Source: JAPSGM01 sp036258735
Lineage (GTDB): Bacteria > Chloroflexota > Limnocylindria > QHBO01
Assembly: GCA_036258735.1 (NCBI GenBank)
Contig: DATADC010000038.1
Location: 1 to 38,435 of the forward strand
Direction of reading: 5' to 3'
Length of the DNA: 38,435 bases
Positions 14,249-21,755 of the stretch are shown here, in pieces. The first letter of the stretch is position 1; each line of letters opens with the position of its first letter. The position numbers and the translations under genes are program-made. Under the pieces are notes generated by a model. That model had not been told where the DNA came from, made no database searches, and saw only the letters and a program-made list of their open reading frames with translations.

Positions 14249-16000
14249 ATGCCGCGACCGCGCTCCGTCGCCAGAACGACCGAGGCCGGCCTCACCAACG
14301 GGGAGATCGCACGGATCTTCCGCGAGATCGGCGACATGCTCGAGATCCTGGGCGAGGTCGTCTACAAGGCAGTTGCTTACCGCCGCGTGGCCGACGCGGT
14401 GGAGCGCTATCCGGATGACGTCTCGGTGCTGTTCCGCCGCGGCACGCCGCCCAAGCTTCCAGGCGCCGGCCCGGCCCTGACGACGAAGCTCGCCGAGCTG
14501 GCGGAGACCGGCGAGCTGGCTTATCACCAAAAGCTGCGCGCCCAGGTGCCGGACGGGCTGCTCGACATGCTGCGCGTCCCGGGCCTCGGTCCGCGAACCG
14601 TCAAGCAGCTCCACGACGAGCTCGGCATCGACTCGGTGGCCGCGCTGCGTGCCGCTGCGGAGGACGGCCAGCTGCGCGCGCTGAAGGGGCTCTCTGAACG
14701 GACCGAGGAGAACGTCATGGCCGGCATTGCGCGGCTGGAACGGCTCTCGACCCGCCTCGTGCTCCATGATGGCGACGCAATGATCGCCGGCCTGGTCGAT
14801 CGCCTTCGGGCGGTGCCCGGCGTCGTGCGGCTGGAGCCCGCCGGCTCGCTGCGACGGCGCAGGGCGACCATCGGCGACCTGGACCTGCTCGCCGCCACAG
14901 AGGAGCCGGAGCGGCTCGTACGCGCGCTCGACCGGCTGCCCGAAGTCGAGCGCGTCCTGTCGGCGGGCGTCGACAAGTCGAGCATCGTGCTGGGCGACGG
15001 CCCGCGCGTGGACCTGATGATCTGCCACCCGAGCGCATGGGGGACGCACCAGGTCCACTTCACCGGGAGCGCGCAGCACAACGTGGCGCTGCGGGGAATG
15101 GCGCTGGACCGGGGCCTGTCGCTGTCGGAGAAGGGCTTCAAGGTCGTGGAGACCGGCGAGCTCCAGCTGGAGGCCACCGAAGAGGCCGTCTACGCCCGGC
15201 TCGACCTGCCGTGGATCCCGCCCGAGCTGCGCGAGGACGGCGGCGAGGTCGAGGCTGCCGTGGCCGGAAAGCTCCCGCAGCTGATCGCCGAGCAGGACGT
15301 GCGCGGCGACACGCACGTGCACTCGGACTGGACCGATGGGGTGGACTCGATCGAGGTCATGGCCCGCGCCGCGCGCGCCAGGGGGCTCGAATGGATGGTC
15401 CTCACCGACCACTCGCCGTCGCTGGGCATCACCCGCGGACTGCTCCCCGAGCGCGTCGCGGAGCAGCGCGCCGAAGTCGTGCGTCTCAACGCCGAGCTGG
15501 CTCCGTTTCGCATCCTGCACGGCACCGAGATGGAGATCCGAGCCGACGGGACGCTGGACTATGCGGACGACCTGCTGTCCGGCTTCGACGTCGTGGTCGC
15601 GTCGGTTCACACCGCGCGTGGACAGAGCAGCGAACGCCTGACGCAGCGCACGCTGGCCGCCATCGAGAACCCGCACGTTGACGTCATCGCCCACCCGACC
15701 GGCCGCATCGTCAACCGGCGCGACCCGATCGTGTTGGACTGGCCGCGCATCTTCGCCGCGGCCGCCAGGACCGGCACCGCGCTGGAAATGAATGGCAGCC
15801 CGCGGCTGGACCTGGATGACTCGCTGGCCCGCGCGGCGCGCCAGGCCGGCGCGCGGCTGACGCTGGCCAGCGACGCGCATCGGACCGAGGAGCTCGATCA
15901 GCTTCGCTATGCGGTCTCGACCGCGCGACGGGCGTGGATCGGCCCCCACGACGTCCTCAACCGGCTGACGGCCGACGAGCTGATGGGCGGATCCCGGTGA
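14249..16000 (+). CDS. polX: Family X DNA polymerase / 3'-5' exonuclease PolX
   Basis: A repair polymerase joined to a PHP phosphoesterase. The 583 residues hold an N-terminal 8-kDa-like helix-hairpin-helix region (VPGLGPRTVKQLHDEL near residue 110), the nucleotidyltransferase palm with Asp210 and Asp212 in IGDLDLL and Asp255 in RVDLMI, and a C-terminal PHP domain beginning GDTHVHSDWTDG (His356, His358) with further metal ligands in LTDHSP, HGTEMEI and SDAH. It fills short gaps in base-excision repair, with PHP exonuclease or end-cleaning activity. The stop overlaps the GTG of the membrane protein that follows. TAGAAT lies just upstream. Confidence 0.96.
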   Translation: MPRPRSVARTTEAGLTNGEIARIFREIGDMLEILGEVVYKAVAYRRVADAVERYPDDVSVLFRRGTPPKLPGAGPALTTKLAELAETGELAYHQKLRAQVPDGLLDMLRVPGLGPRTVKQLHDELGIDSVAALRAAAEDGQLRALKGLSERTEENVMAGIARLERLSTRLVLHDGDAMIAGLVDRLRAVPGVVRLEPAGSLRRRRATIGDLDLLAATEEPERLVRALDRLPEVERVLSAGVDKSSIVLGDGPRVDLMICHPSAWGTHQVHFTGSAQHNVALRGMALDRGLSLSEKGFKVVETGELQLEATEEAVYARLDLPWIPPELREDGGEVEAAVAGKLPQLIAEQDVRGDTHVHSDWTDGVDSIEVMARAARARGLEWMVLTDHSPSLGITRGLLPERVAEQRAEVVRLNAELAPFRILHGTEMEIRADGTLDYADDLLSGFDVVVASVHTARGQSSERLTQRTLAAIENPHVDVIAHPTGRIVNRRDPIVLDWPRIFAAAARTGTALEMNGSPRLDLDDSLARAARQAGARLTLASDAHRTEELDQLRYAVSTARRAWIGPHDVLNRLTADELMGGSR

Positions 16001-16779
16001 CGCCGCGCCGGGTGGCACGCCGCCCGTTGTCGTGGCGGATCGCGTCGCGCGTCGAGCGCCCCGAGGGCGTGATCCTGGCCCTGGTGCTCGCCGGAGTGGC
16101 TGTGGGCGGCTGGTACGGGAGCAACTTCTGGCTGGCCGTCGCCATCGCCGGGGAGCTGGTCCTGGGCGGGCTCGGCGCGGTGTGGATCATCGGCCCGGCC
16201 ACCGCACGGCTGGGTTTCGCGCGCTACGCCACGCTCGCGGTCAGCGGGGTGGCGGTCACCATCTTCGGGCGGCTGACCGCCGAAAGCCTGGGCCTGCTGC
16301 TGGCGCCAGGTGCCGCGCTGGCGTTGTGGCTGGTCCTGTGGCTGGAGCTCCGGGCGAACCGCGCCGGGCGGAGCGACCTGGGACTGGAGCTGAGCATGAT
16401 CGGCATCGTCTTCGCCGCGGCGGCCGGGTTCCTGTCGCTGGCAGGCCCGTCGGGCTGGGCTTCGGGGATCGGCCTGACCATCCTGGTCTCGACGGTCCCG
16501 GCGCTGCGCACCGCCGAGGGGCGCAGGCGTTTTGGTGCGGAGGCGGTGGGACAGGCGCTCCTGCACCTTCTGGCGCTGGCGCAGGTGGCCGCCGCCGTGG
16601 CCCTGCTCGCCATCCCGCCCGTGGTCGGCGCCGCCCTGCTGGCCCTCGCCTTCCACGCCTGGGCGGGCGCCGCCGAAGCCCTCGACGGCGAGGCATCGGG
16701 CAGGGCGGTGGCGCTCGAGTTCGGTGCCCTGGCGGTCCTCGGGATGGTGGTGGCACTGCTCCTGCACGGGTCGCGGTAG
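15997..16779 (+). CDS. Multi-pass membrane protein of unknown function
   Basis: The product is 260 residues, almost entirely hydrophobic helices rich in Ala, Leu, Val and Gly, with about eight membrane segments (for example VILALVLAGVAVGGWY, YATLAVSGVAVTIFG and LEFGALAVLGMVVALLL). The start is the GTG at 15997 that overlaps the polX stop. The N terminus is Arg-rich, predicting a cytoplasmic start. No charged transport motif or enzyme motif is visible, and I recognise no family. The coupling to polX is physical and need not be functional. A fresh promoter begins 18 bp after its stop. Confidence 0.8.
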   Translation: MTPRRVARRPLSWRIASRVERPEGVILALVLAGVAVGGWYGSNFWLAVAIAGELVLGGLGAVWIIGPATARLGFARYATLAVSGVAVTIFGRLTAESLGLLLAPGAALALWLVLWLELRANRAGRSDLGLELSMIGIVFAAAAGFLSLAGPSGWASGIGLTILVSTVPALRTAEGRRRFGAEAVGQALLHLLALAQVAAAVALLAIPPVVGAALLALAFHAWAGAAEALDGEASGRAVALEFGALAVLGMVVALLLHGSR

Positions 16780-16796
16780 CCCCTCGCGCGCGTCCG

Positions 16797-16825
16797 TTGA
16801 CACCCCCTGCGGGCGGTGCTACAAC
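16797..16825 (+). promoter_or_regulatory. Sigma-70-type promoter of the TPR/pseudo-methyltransferase operon
   Basis: TTGACA (16797-16802), a 17-bp spacer and TACAAC (16820-16825). This is among the clearest -35/-10 pairs in the window. It leaves a leader of about 90 nt before the ATG at 16922. The leader is GC-rich and can form an imperfect hairpin from about 16848 to 16880. No known riboswitch is recognised. Confidence 0.65.
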
Positions 16826-16921
16826 AAGGCGCTTTTGCGGGGGTGCCGCCTGCGCGCGGGCCCCTCTGCGCGCTGGCAGGACCACTCAGATTCGCCGGTT
16901 GGCGGGGAGACACAGCCCTTC

Positions 16922-17755
16922 ATGACGCTGGGTGACACCGACACCAACATCCGACAGCGGCGGCAGCTGGTGGAGACCGCCGTCGGACATGCGACTCGCG
17001 GCGAATGGGAAGCCGCGGTAGAGGTCAACCGCCAGCTGCTCGAGTCCGGGCCCGATACCGACGCCTACAATCGGCTCGGCAAGGCGCTGGCCGAGCTCGG
17101 TCGCGACGCGGACGCGCTCGAGGCGTACCAGAACGCCCTGGCCCGCGACGCCACCAACCGTATCGCCGAACGCAACGTGGCGCGCCTGCAGGTCCTCGTC
17201 GACGCCAAGGCTGGAAGCCGAGACGACGGCAAGCCCGAGAAGGAGAAGGCATCGGCGGCGAGCTTCATCGAGGAGATGGGCAAGACGGGCCACGCCCGGC
17301 TGATCAACGTGGCGCCGGCTCGGCAGCTCGCGCCGCTCTCACCGGGGGACGCGGTGGAGCTGTCGCTGGACGGCGAGCTGCTGATGGCCACGGTGGGCGA
17401 GGTCCAGCTCGGCCAGGTCGAGCCCCGGGTCGGCACGCGCCTGGCGAAGCTGATGAAGAACGGCAACCGCTACGAGGCCGCCATCACCGTCCTCGGCCGC
17501 GACGAGGTGCGCATCATCATCCGCGAGGTCTTCGCCCATCCCGACAACTTCGGCAAGGTCTCGTTCCCGGGCAGCGCGGCGGCCCGCCCGGGTGGCGTTC
17601 GGCCCGACATTCGGGGCAGCGCGCTCCGCTACGATGACGAGGAGGAGAGCGAGGAGCTCGAGGAAGAGCCGGAGGAGGTCGAGGAGCTCGACACGACCCT
17701 GCCCGAGTTCTCGACCGAGCCCGAGCTCGAAGAGGAGCTGATCGAGGAAGCGTAG
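16922..17755 (+). CDS. TPR-repeat protein with acidic tail
   Basis: A 277-residue protein in three parts. Residues about 10-85 are TPR helices (AVEVNRQLLESGPDTDAYNR, then LGKALAELGRDADALEAYQN). The middle (about 125-200) is a small beta-rich domain: PGDAVELSLDGELLMATVGE, then LAKLMKNGNRYEAAITVLG, then RIIIREVFAHPDNFGKVSFP. It faintly recalls HIRAN-like DNA-associated domains, but I cannot confirm that. The last 45 residues are strongly acidic (DDEEESEELEEEPEEVEEL). It starts at ATG 16922 after the strong promoter and ends 9 bp before the TTG of the 940-residue protein, so the pair is one operon. The exact biochemical role is unknown. Confidence 0.82.
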   Translation: MTLGDTDTNIRQRRQLVETAVGHATRGEWEAAVEVNRQLLESGPDTDAYNRLGKALAELGRDADALEAYQNALARDATNRIAERNVARLQVLVDAKAGSRDDGKPEKEKASAASFIEEMGKTGHARLINVAPARQLAPLSPGDAVELSLDGELLMATVGEVQLGQVEPRVGTRLAKLMKNGNRYEAAITVLGRDEVRIIIREVFAHPDNFGKVSFPGSAAARPGGVRPDIRGSALRYDDEEESEELEEEPEEVEELDTTLPEFSTEPELEEELIEEA

Positions 17756-17764
17756 GAGGCCCAA

Positions 17765-20587
17765 TTGGCCGACGCGGGGCCGAGACGACTTGACCACGTC
17801 GTCCTCCCGCGCCGCCTCCCCGGCCTGGCGCTGCTGGAGCGCTACTTTCCCTCCCCGGCCGACAACCAGCTCGACGCCGAGCTAGTCGCGTTCGCGCGCC
17901 CCGGCGACACGGTGCTCGATCCGTGGGCCGGCACCGGCTGGACGGCGCGGCGCGCCATCGCCCAGGGCATGCGCGCGGTGGCGGCCGATCCCAGCCCGTT
18001 TGCGCAGCTCGCCGCGCAGGCCTTCCTGCTCGCGCCCGACGCGGGCGCGATGGACGCCGCCTTTGCGCAGCTGGCGTCTTCGCGTCGCGTGGATGTGCCG
18101 CTGCGGCAGCACGTCGAGGAGCTGTACGCCACGCGCTGCGCAGCCTGCCGCCGGCCGGTCGTGGGCGAGCAGTTCATCTGGCCGCGGGACGCGGATGCTC
18201 CCACTCGCAAGCTGTACCGATGCGCCGGATGCGACCTCGCGGTGGGCGGCGGCGAGGAGCGGGTTGCCCCCGTCGACGAGACGGACCTCGCCAAGCTGGG
18301 CTTGGATCGCCCGCCCGCCGCTGACGCCGCCACTGATGCCGCGACCGATCCGGACCTCGACGACGAGCTGCCGCCGGCGCCGGTCGGCCTCACCGGGGTC
18401 GATCCGACCGTCGGCCCGGTCGGCGTCCTTGGCGAGGTGCTCGGCGAGCCGGGCGAGCCGCCACCGCCACCGCCGGTCGCGGCGGATCCGCCGACAGGCC
18501 CGGGCGAGGGGCCTCGCTTCGCCTCGACGGTGCTGCCCGAGCCGGCGCCGCCCGCCGCCGCGGTCGACGCACGGCGCGGCGCGCACTATGACCAGCTGCG
18601 GGACCGTTTCCCGGTGCTCGATGGGCGCGCCGAGCTCGTGGACGAGATCCTGGACCTGTACACCCCGCGCAACCTGTACGCGCTCCAGGCCATTGCGACC
18701 AAGATCGAGACCGAGATCCGGGACACGGCGCTGGCCGCCGCCTTCCGGCTGGCGCTGGCCGCGTGCCTGCTGCCTGCCAGCCGCCTGAACGGCTACCCGG
18801 GCCGCGTGGCGTCGCTTCGGATCAGCGGAGGCCACGTGCGCCACCCCGCGTCGCGCTTCCAGCGCGAGGTCAACGTGTGGCGCCTGTTCGAGTCCGCCGT
18901 CCACGACGTGCGCGTGGCCCTGGCGGCGCTGGGCCGCGAGCGCCGCCCGGCGCGCTTTGCGGCGGGACTCGAGGAGCTGGGCGGTGTGGCGGCGGCGAAC
19001 GTCCTGTGGATCCGCTGCCGGCCCGCCGTGGTCGGCCAGTACCTGCCGGGCGACGGCATCGACATGGTGCTTGGATCGGTGACCGGCCCGGCAAGCGCCG
19101 ACGAGCTGAGCTTCGAGTACCTGGCCACCGCCTGGCTGCTCGGGCGCGAGGCGGCCGAGACGCTGCGGCTGGAGCCGCTGTTCGGCTCCGCGTCGGGGCG
19201 GAGCGACGTGGCCGAGGCGACGGCCCTGCGGCATGCGGTGGCGTCGGCCGCCGGAGCGTTGAAGCCGGACGGCTGGTTCAGCGTCATCGTCGAGGGCCCG
19301 AACCCCGACCGCGCCATGGCCGTGGCCATCGCCGGAGCGGCGGCCGGCCTGCGCCTTGTGCACGTCATCCATCGCGAGTCGCGGCGCAGCGGTGAGGGCA
19401 TCACCATCCACATGCGCAAGCCATCCGCCGAGGACCGGCTGCGCGAGGCGATGCAGCCGCACCCCCTGCGCCTCGGTGCCGATGACGGCCACCTGACGTA
19501 TCCGGAGCTGGCCGAGGCGATCGACCGGGCCGCGGTCGGGCTGCTGCGGACGCGCGGGGAGCCGGCCGGCCTGACGCGCATCGCCGCGTCGGTGCTGCTC
19601 GAGCTGGAGCGGAGCGGGCTGCTGCGCCGGCTGGCCCAGCCCCGGGCCAACGGCGGCAACGGCTCGGAGGCCGGCGCTGCGCCGGCCGACCAGCGGATGG
19701 AGCGCGGCCCGGCTGCCCTGCTCAGCACCCTGCTGCGAGAGGAGCTGCGCCGCCACGACCATCCGCACCTGGTCGGGCTGGGTGACCCGGACCGACCGCT
19801 GTGGTGGCTCCGCGATCCGGAGCTGGCCGACGCGCCGCTGGCCGACCGGGTGGAGTGGTCCACCTTCTCGATTCTGTCCACCGCCGGCCGGCTCGACGAG
19901 GACGCCTTCCTGGAGCGCATCTACGCGCTGTTCCCGGGACTGGAGGCCCCGGATGAGGAGCTGGTGCGTGCCTGCCTGGCGGCGTACGCGGTCACCGGCG
20001 AGGGCGGGAGGCTGCGGACCGAGGAGGAGCTCGGGCGCCGGCTGGAGGAGCACGCGCGGATCATCGGCCTGCTGGTGGACTACGCCCACCGCCTCGGGCT
20101 GCGGGCCTGGGTCAGCCGCCGGGAGCACCTTCGCGCTTACGCGGGCGGCAGCCTGCTCGACCGGCTCTACGAGGACGAGCGGCGCGCGTACCTGCCCCTC
20201 ATCGTGCGTGCGCCTGCCGAGGTCCTCGGGTCGGTGGACGCGATCTGGTACCGGCGCGGGCGGCTTGCGTTCCTGTTCGAGGTCGAATGGACGGCCATGA
20301 TGGGGGAGGCCGTCCTACGGCGCGGCCGCCAGATCGAGCCGACCGACCAGCAGGCCCGGTTCCTGGTCTTCCCGCGCGAGCGGACGGAGCTGGTGCGCTT
20401 CAAGCTCGAGCGCTCTCCGTGGCTGCGCGAGGAGGTGGAGCGCCAGAACTGGCACTTCCTCAAGTGGCAGCACCTCGAGGATCTGGTCGAGCGTGACGGG
20501 GCCGGCCTCGATCGCCTCGAGCCGATCCTGGGCCTCTCACCGCTCATCGAGCGAGGCGGTCAGCAGCTCACCATGTTCGGCGAGTAG
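17765..20587 (+). CDS. Degenerate DNA-methyltransferase fold fused to a restriction-endonuclease-like domain
   Basis: A 940-residue multidomain protein. Residues 20-90 hold a SAM-binding motif (VLDPWAGTGWTARRA, Asp52) like adenine/cytosine-N DNA methyltransferases. A zinc ribbon follows (Cys125/Cys128, Cys153/Cys156), then a Pro-rich linker (about 200-250) and the rest of the methyltransferase fold. Where a DPPY-type catalytic motif is expected it reads DMVLGSVTGPA (433-443), so methylation looks lost. After helical regions, the C terminus has a PD-(D/E)xK-like core: Asp825, then Glu839-Val-Glu841 in FLFEVEWTA, as in endonuclease-like domains with an E-x-E variant. The protein ends in QLTMF (934-938). 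The TTG start at 17765 is supported by AGGAGG at 17754-17759. Function is unknown; domain reading is by motif only. Confidence 0.78.
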   Translation: MADAGPRRLDHVVLPRRLPGLALLERYFPSPADNQLDAELVAFARPGDTVLDPWAGTGWTARRAIAQGMRAVAADPSPFAQLAAQAFLLAPDAGAMDAAFAQLASSRRVDVPLRQHVEELYATRCAACRRPVVGEQFIWPRDADAPTRKLYRCAGCDLAVGGGEERVAPVDETDLAKLGLDRPPAADAATDAATDPDLDDELPPAPVGLTGVDPTVGPVGVLGEVLGEPGEPPPPPPVAADPPTGPGEGPRFASTVLPEPAPPAAAVDARRGAHYDQLRDRFPVLDGRAELVDEILDLYTPRNLYALQAIATKIETEIRDTALAAAFRLALAACLLPASRLNGYPGRVASLRISGGHVRHPASRFQREVNVWRLFESAVHDVRVALAALGRERRPARFAAGLEELGGVAAANVLWIRCRPAVVGQYLPGDGIDMVLGSVTGPASADELSFEYLATAWLLGREAAETLRLEPLFGSASGRSDVAEATALRHAVASAAGALKPDGWFSVIVEGPNPDRAMAVAIAGAAAGLRLVHVIHRESRRSGEGITIHMRKPSAEDRLREAMQPHPLRLGADDGHLTYPELAEAIDRAAVGLLRTRGEPAGLTRIAASVLLELERSGLLRRLAQPRANGGNGSEAGAAPADQRMERGPAALLSTLLREELRRHDHPHLVGLGDPDRPLWWLRDPELADAPLADRVEWSTFSILSTAGRLDEDAFLERIYALFPGLEAPDEELVRACLAAYAVTGEGGRLRTEEELGRRLEEHARIIGLLVDYAHRLGLRAWVSRREHLRAYAGGSLLDRLYEDERRAYLPLIVRAPAEVLGSVDAIWYRRGRLAFLFEVEWTAMMGEAVLRRGRQIEPTDQQARFLVFPRERTELVRFKLERSPWLREEVERQNWHFLKWQHLEDLVERDGAGLDRLEPILGLSPLIERGGQQLTMFGE

Positions 20588-20611
20588 CGCGCCTTGACCG
20601 CGGCGCTATCC

Positions 20612-20989
20612 TCAGGCGGGAGTGCCGTGGTTCCCCCCTGCGGCACTCCCGCTGCGTGCCCGCGCATCGGCCCGCCGGGGGGTCGGCCGCCGCCCCACCG
20701 CCCGGCGTACCACGGCCATGACCTCCTCCACGTAGGGCTCGCCCTCGCCGGCCTCGATGGCATGGCTCAGGCAGCCGGCGATGTGGTCCTCCAGCACGAG
20801 CATGCCCACCTGATCGGCGGCCGCGGTGAGCGCTTCGACCTGCTGGAGCACGTCCAGGCAGTACGCCTCCTCCTCCACCAGCCGCTGGATGCCCCGTGCC
20901 TGGCCCTCGATCCGTCGCAGACGGTTGAGGAGCTTGGCGCGGTCGCGGGTGTAGGCGTGCCGGAAGTGCTCCGCGGGACGATCGGTCAT
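20612..20989 (-). CDS. csoR: CsoR-family copper-sensing repressor
   Basis: An all-helical metal-sensing repressor of 125 residues. The Cu(I) ligands match CsoR exactly in spacing: Cys44, His69 and Cys73 (25 and 4 apart), in EAYCLDVLQQ and LEDHIAGC. The N-terminal RAKLLNRLRRIEGQARGI helix, used in DNA binding, is conserved. The start is ATG 20989; a longer in-frame start at 21028 would cross the operator. The last 25 residues are an Arg/Ala/Gly-rich tail whose coding DNA forms a hairpin. No copper exporter or chaperone is adjacent; the divergent gene is a PIG-L deacetylase, which is unusual. The ATG itself is part of a palindromic operator. Confidence 0.93.
   Translation of the reverse strand: MTDRPAEHFRHAYTRDRAKLLNRLRRIEGQARGIQRLVEEEAYCLDVLQQVEALTAAADQVGMLVLEDHIAGCLSHAIEAGEGEPYVEEVMAVVRRAVGRRPTPRRADARARSGSAAGGNHGTPA
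20616..20652. terminator. Strong hairpin at the 3' ends of two convergent genes
   Basis: A perfect 12-bp GC-rich stem (20616-20627 with 20641-20652) and 13-nt loop. It lies inside the last codons of csoR and 28 bp after the stop of the 940-residue gene. No T tract is seen on either side, so it may act as a bidirectional Rho-assisted or RNA-stabilising structure rather than a classic terminator. Confidence 0.45.
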
Positions 20990-21028
20990 ACTACCCCTGA
21001 GTATGCGAACCGAGCGAGCTGACGTCAA
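20987..21028. promoter_or_regulatory. CsoR operator overlapping divergent leaderless promoters
   Basis: CATACT-N7-AGTATG (20987-21005) is a perfect 6-bp-arm inverted repeat with a CCCC core. Its ends contain both start codons: the csoR ATG on the minus strand (20989-20987) and the deacetylase ATG on the plus strand (21003-21005). Each arm also reads CATACT as a -10 box for one of the two genes. For csoR, TTGACG (21023-21028, minus strand) lies at exactly 17 bp. Transcription would then start 4 nt or less before each ATG. A repressor bound here would silence both genes. Confidence 0.65.
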
Positions 21029-21755
21029 CGAGAGCGTGGAGCGTCACGAGCTGGTCTCGCCCCTGGAGCGCGTGCTGGTCGTCTTCAGCCACCCCGATGA
21101 CGCCGAGTTCGGCGCCGCACCGACCATCGCCGCCCTGGCCCGGGCCGGCGCGCGGGTCGACTACGTGGTCACCACCGACGGGGGCAAGGGGACCGATGAT
21201 CCGTCGGTCTCGCCCGAGTCGCTGGCCGCCACCCGAGCGCGCGAGCAGAGGGCCGCGGCCGACGTGCTGGGCGTCACCGACATCGCCCACCTTGGCTACC
21301 CCGACGGCTACCTCACCCCCTCGCTCGAGCTGCGACGCGACATCACTCGCCAGCTTCGGCGATATCGGCCCGACGTTGTGATCGCCCAGAACCCGATGCG
21401 GCGGCTCGACGGCAACCCGTTCATCGGCCATCCCGACCACCTGGCCACCGGCGAGGCGACGCTGGCCGCCGTCTACCCGGCCGCCCGCGATCGCCACAAC
21501 TTCCCCGAGCTGCTGGACGAGGGCCTCCAGCCGTGGAAGGTGCGCCAGGTCCTGGTCAGCGGCGTGGAGCGGCCGAACCTGTGGGTGGACGTGGAGGCCA
21601 CGCTGGATACCGGGCTTCGGGCGCTGCGCTGCCATGCCAGCCAGCTGCCCGATCCCCAGGAGGTCGAGCTGCGCGTCCGCGAACGAGCGGCCGAGGCGGG
21701 CCGGCCGGTCGGGCTGGCCAGCGCGCAGGCCTTCCTCTCGATCGTGCTCACATGA
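21003..21755 (+). CDS. PIG-L family zinc-dependent deacetylase
   Basis: A 250-residue LmbE/MshB-like de-N-acetylase fold. The active-site motif is intact: His30, Asp32 (general base) and Asp33 in SHPDDAEFG, with the later ligand His in FIGHPDHLATG. Members act on N-acetylglucosamine-containing small molecules such as mycothiol or bacillithiol precursors, and lipids; the substrate here is unknown. The ATG 21003 lies within the CsoR operator, so expression may respond to copper, which would suit a thiol-metabolism role (inference). A later GTG at 21037 is an alternative start. The stop overlaps the ABC-exporter ATG by 4 bp (ATGA). Confidence 0.9.
   Translation: MRTERADVNESVERHELVSPLERVLVVFSHPDDAEFGAAPTIAALARAGARVDYVVTTDGGKGTDDPSVSPESLAATRAREQRAAADVLGVTDIAHLGYPDGYLTPSLELRRDITRQLRRYRPDVVIAQNPMRRLDGNPFIGHPDHLATGEATLAAVYPAARDRHNFPELLDEGLQPWKVRQVLVSGVERPNLWVDVEATLDTGLRALRCHASQLPDPQEVELRVRERAAEAGRPVGLASAQAFLSIVLT

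Noticed and set aside
14225..16018. 597-codon minus-strand frame covering polX
   Set aside because: Antisense of polX with no recognisable motifs.
16826..16921. Known riboswitch or small RNA in the TPR-gene leader
   Set aside because: Only an imperfect GC-rich hairpin is visible; no known aptamer core is recognised.
17882..20128. 748-codon open frame on the minus strand across the 940-residue gene
   Set aside because: Arg/Gln/His-rich composition typical of the antisense of a GC-rich gene; no domain motifs and no ribosome site. The plus-strand gene has clear motifs and an AGGAGG site.
17765..20587. Ordinary restriction-modification methyltransferase
   Set aside because: The catalytic DPPY-type motif is missing and no partner endonuclease or specificity gene is adjacent.
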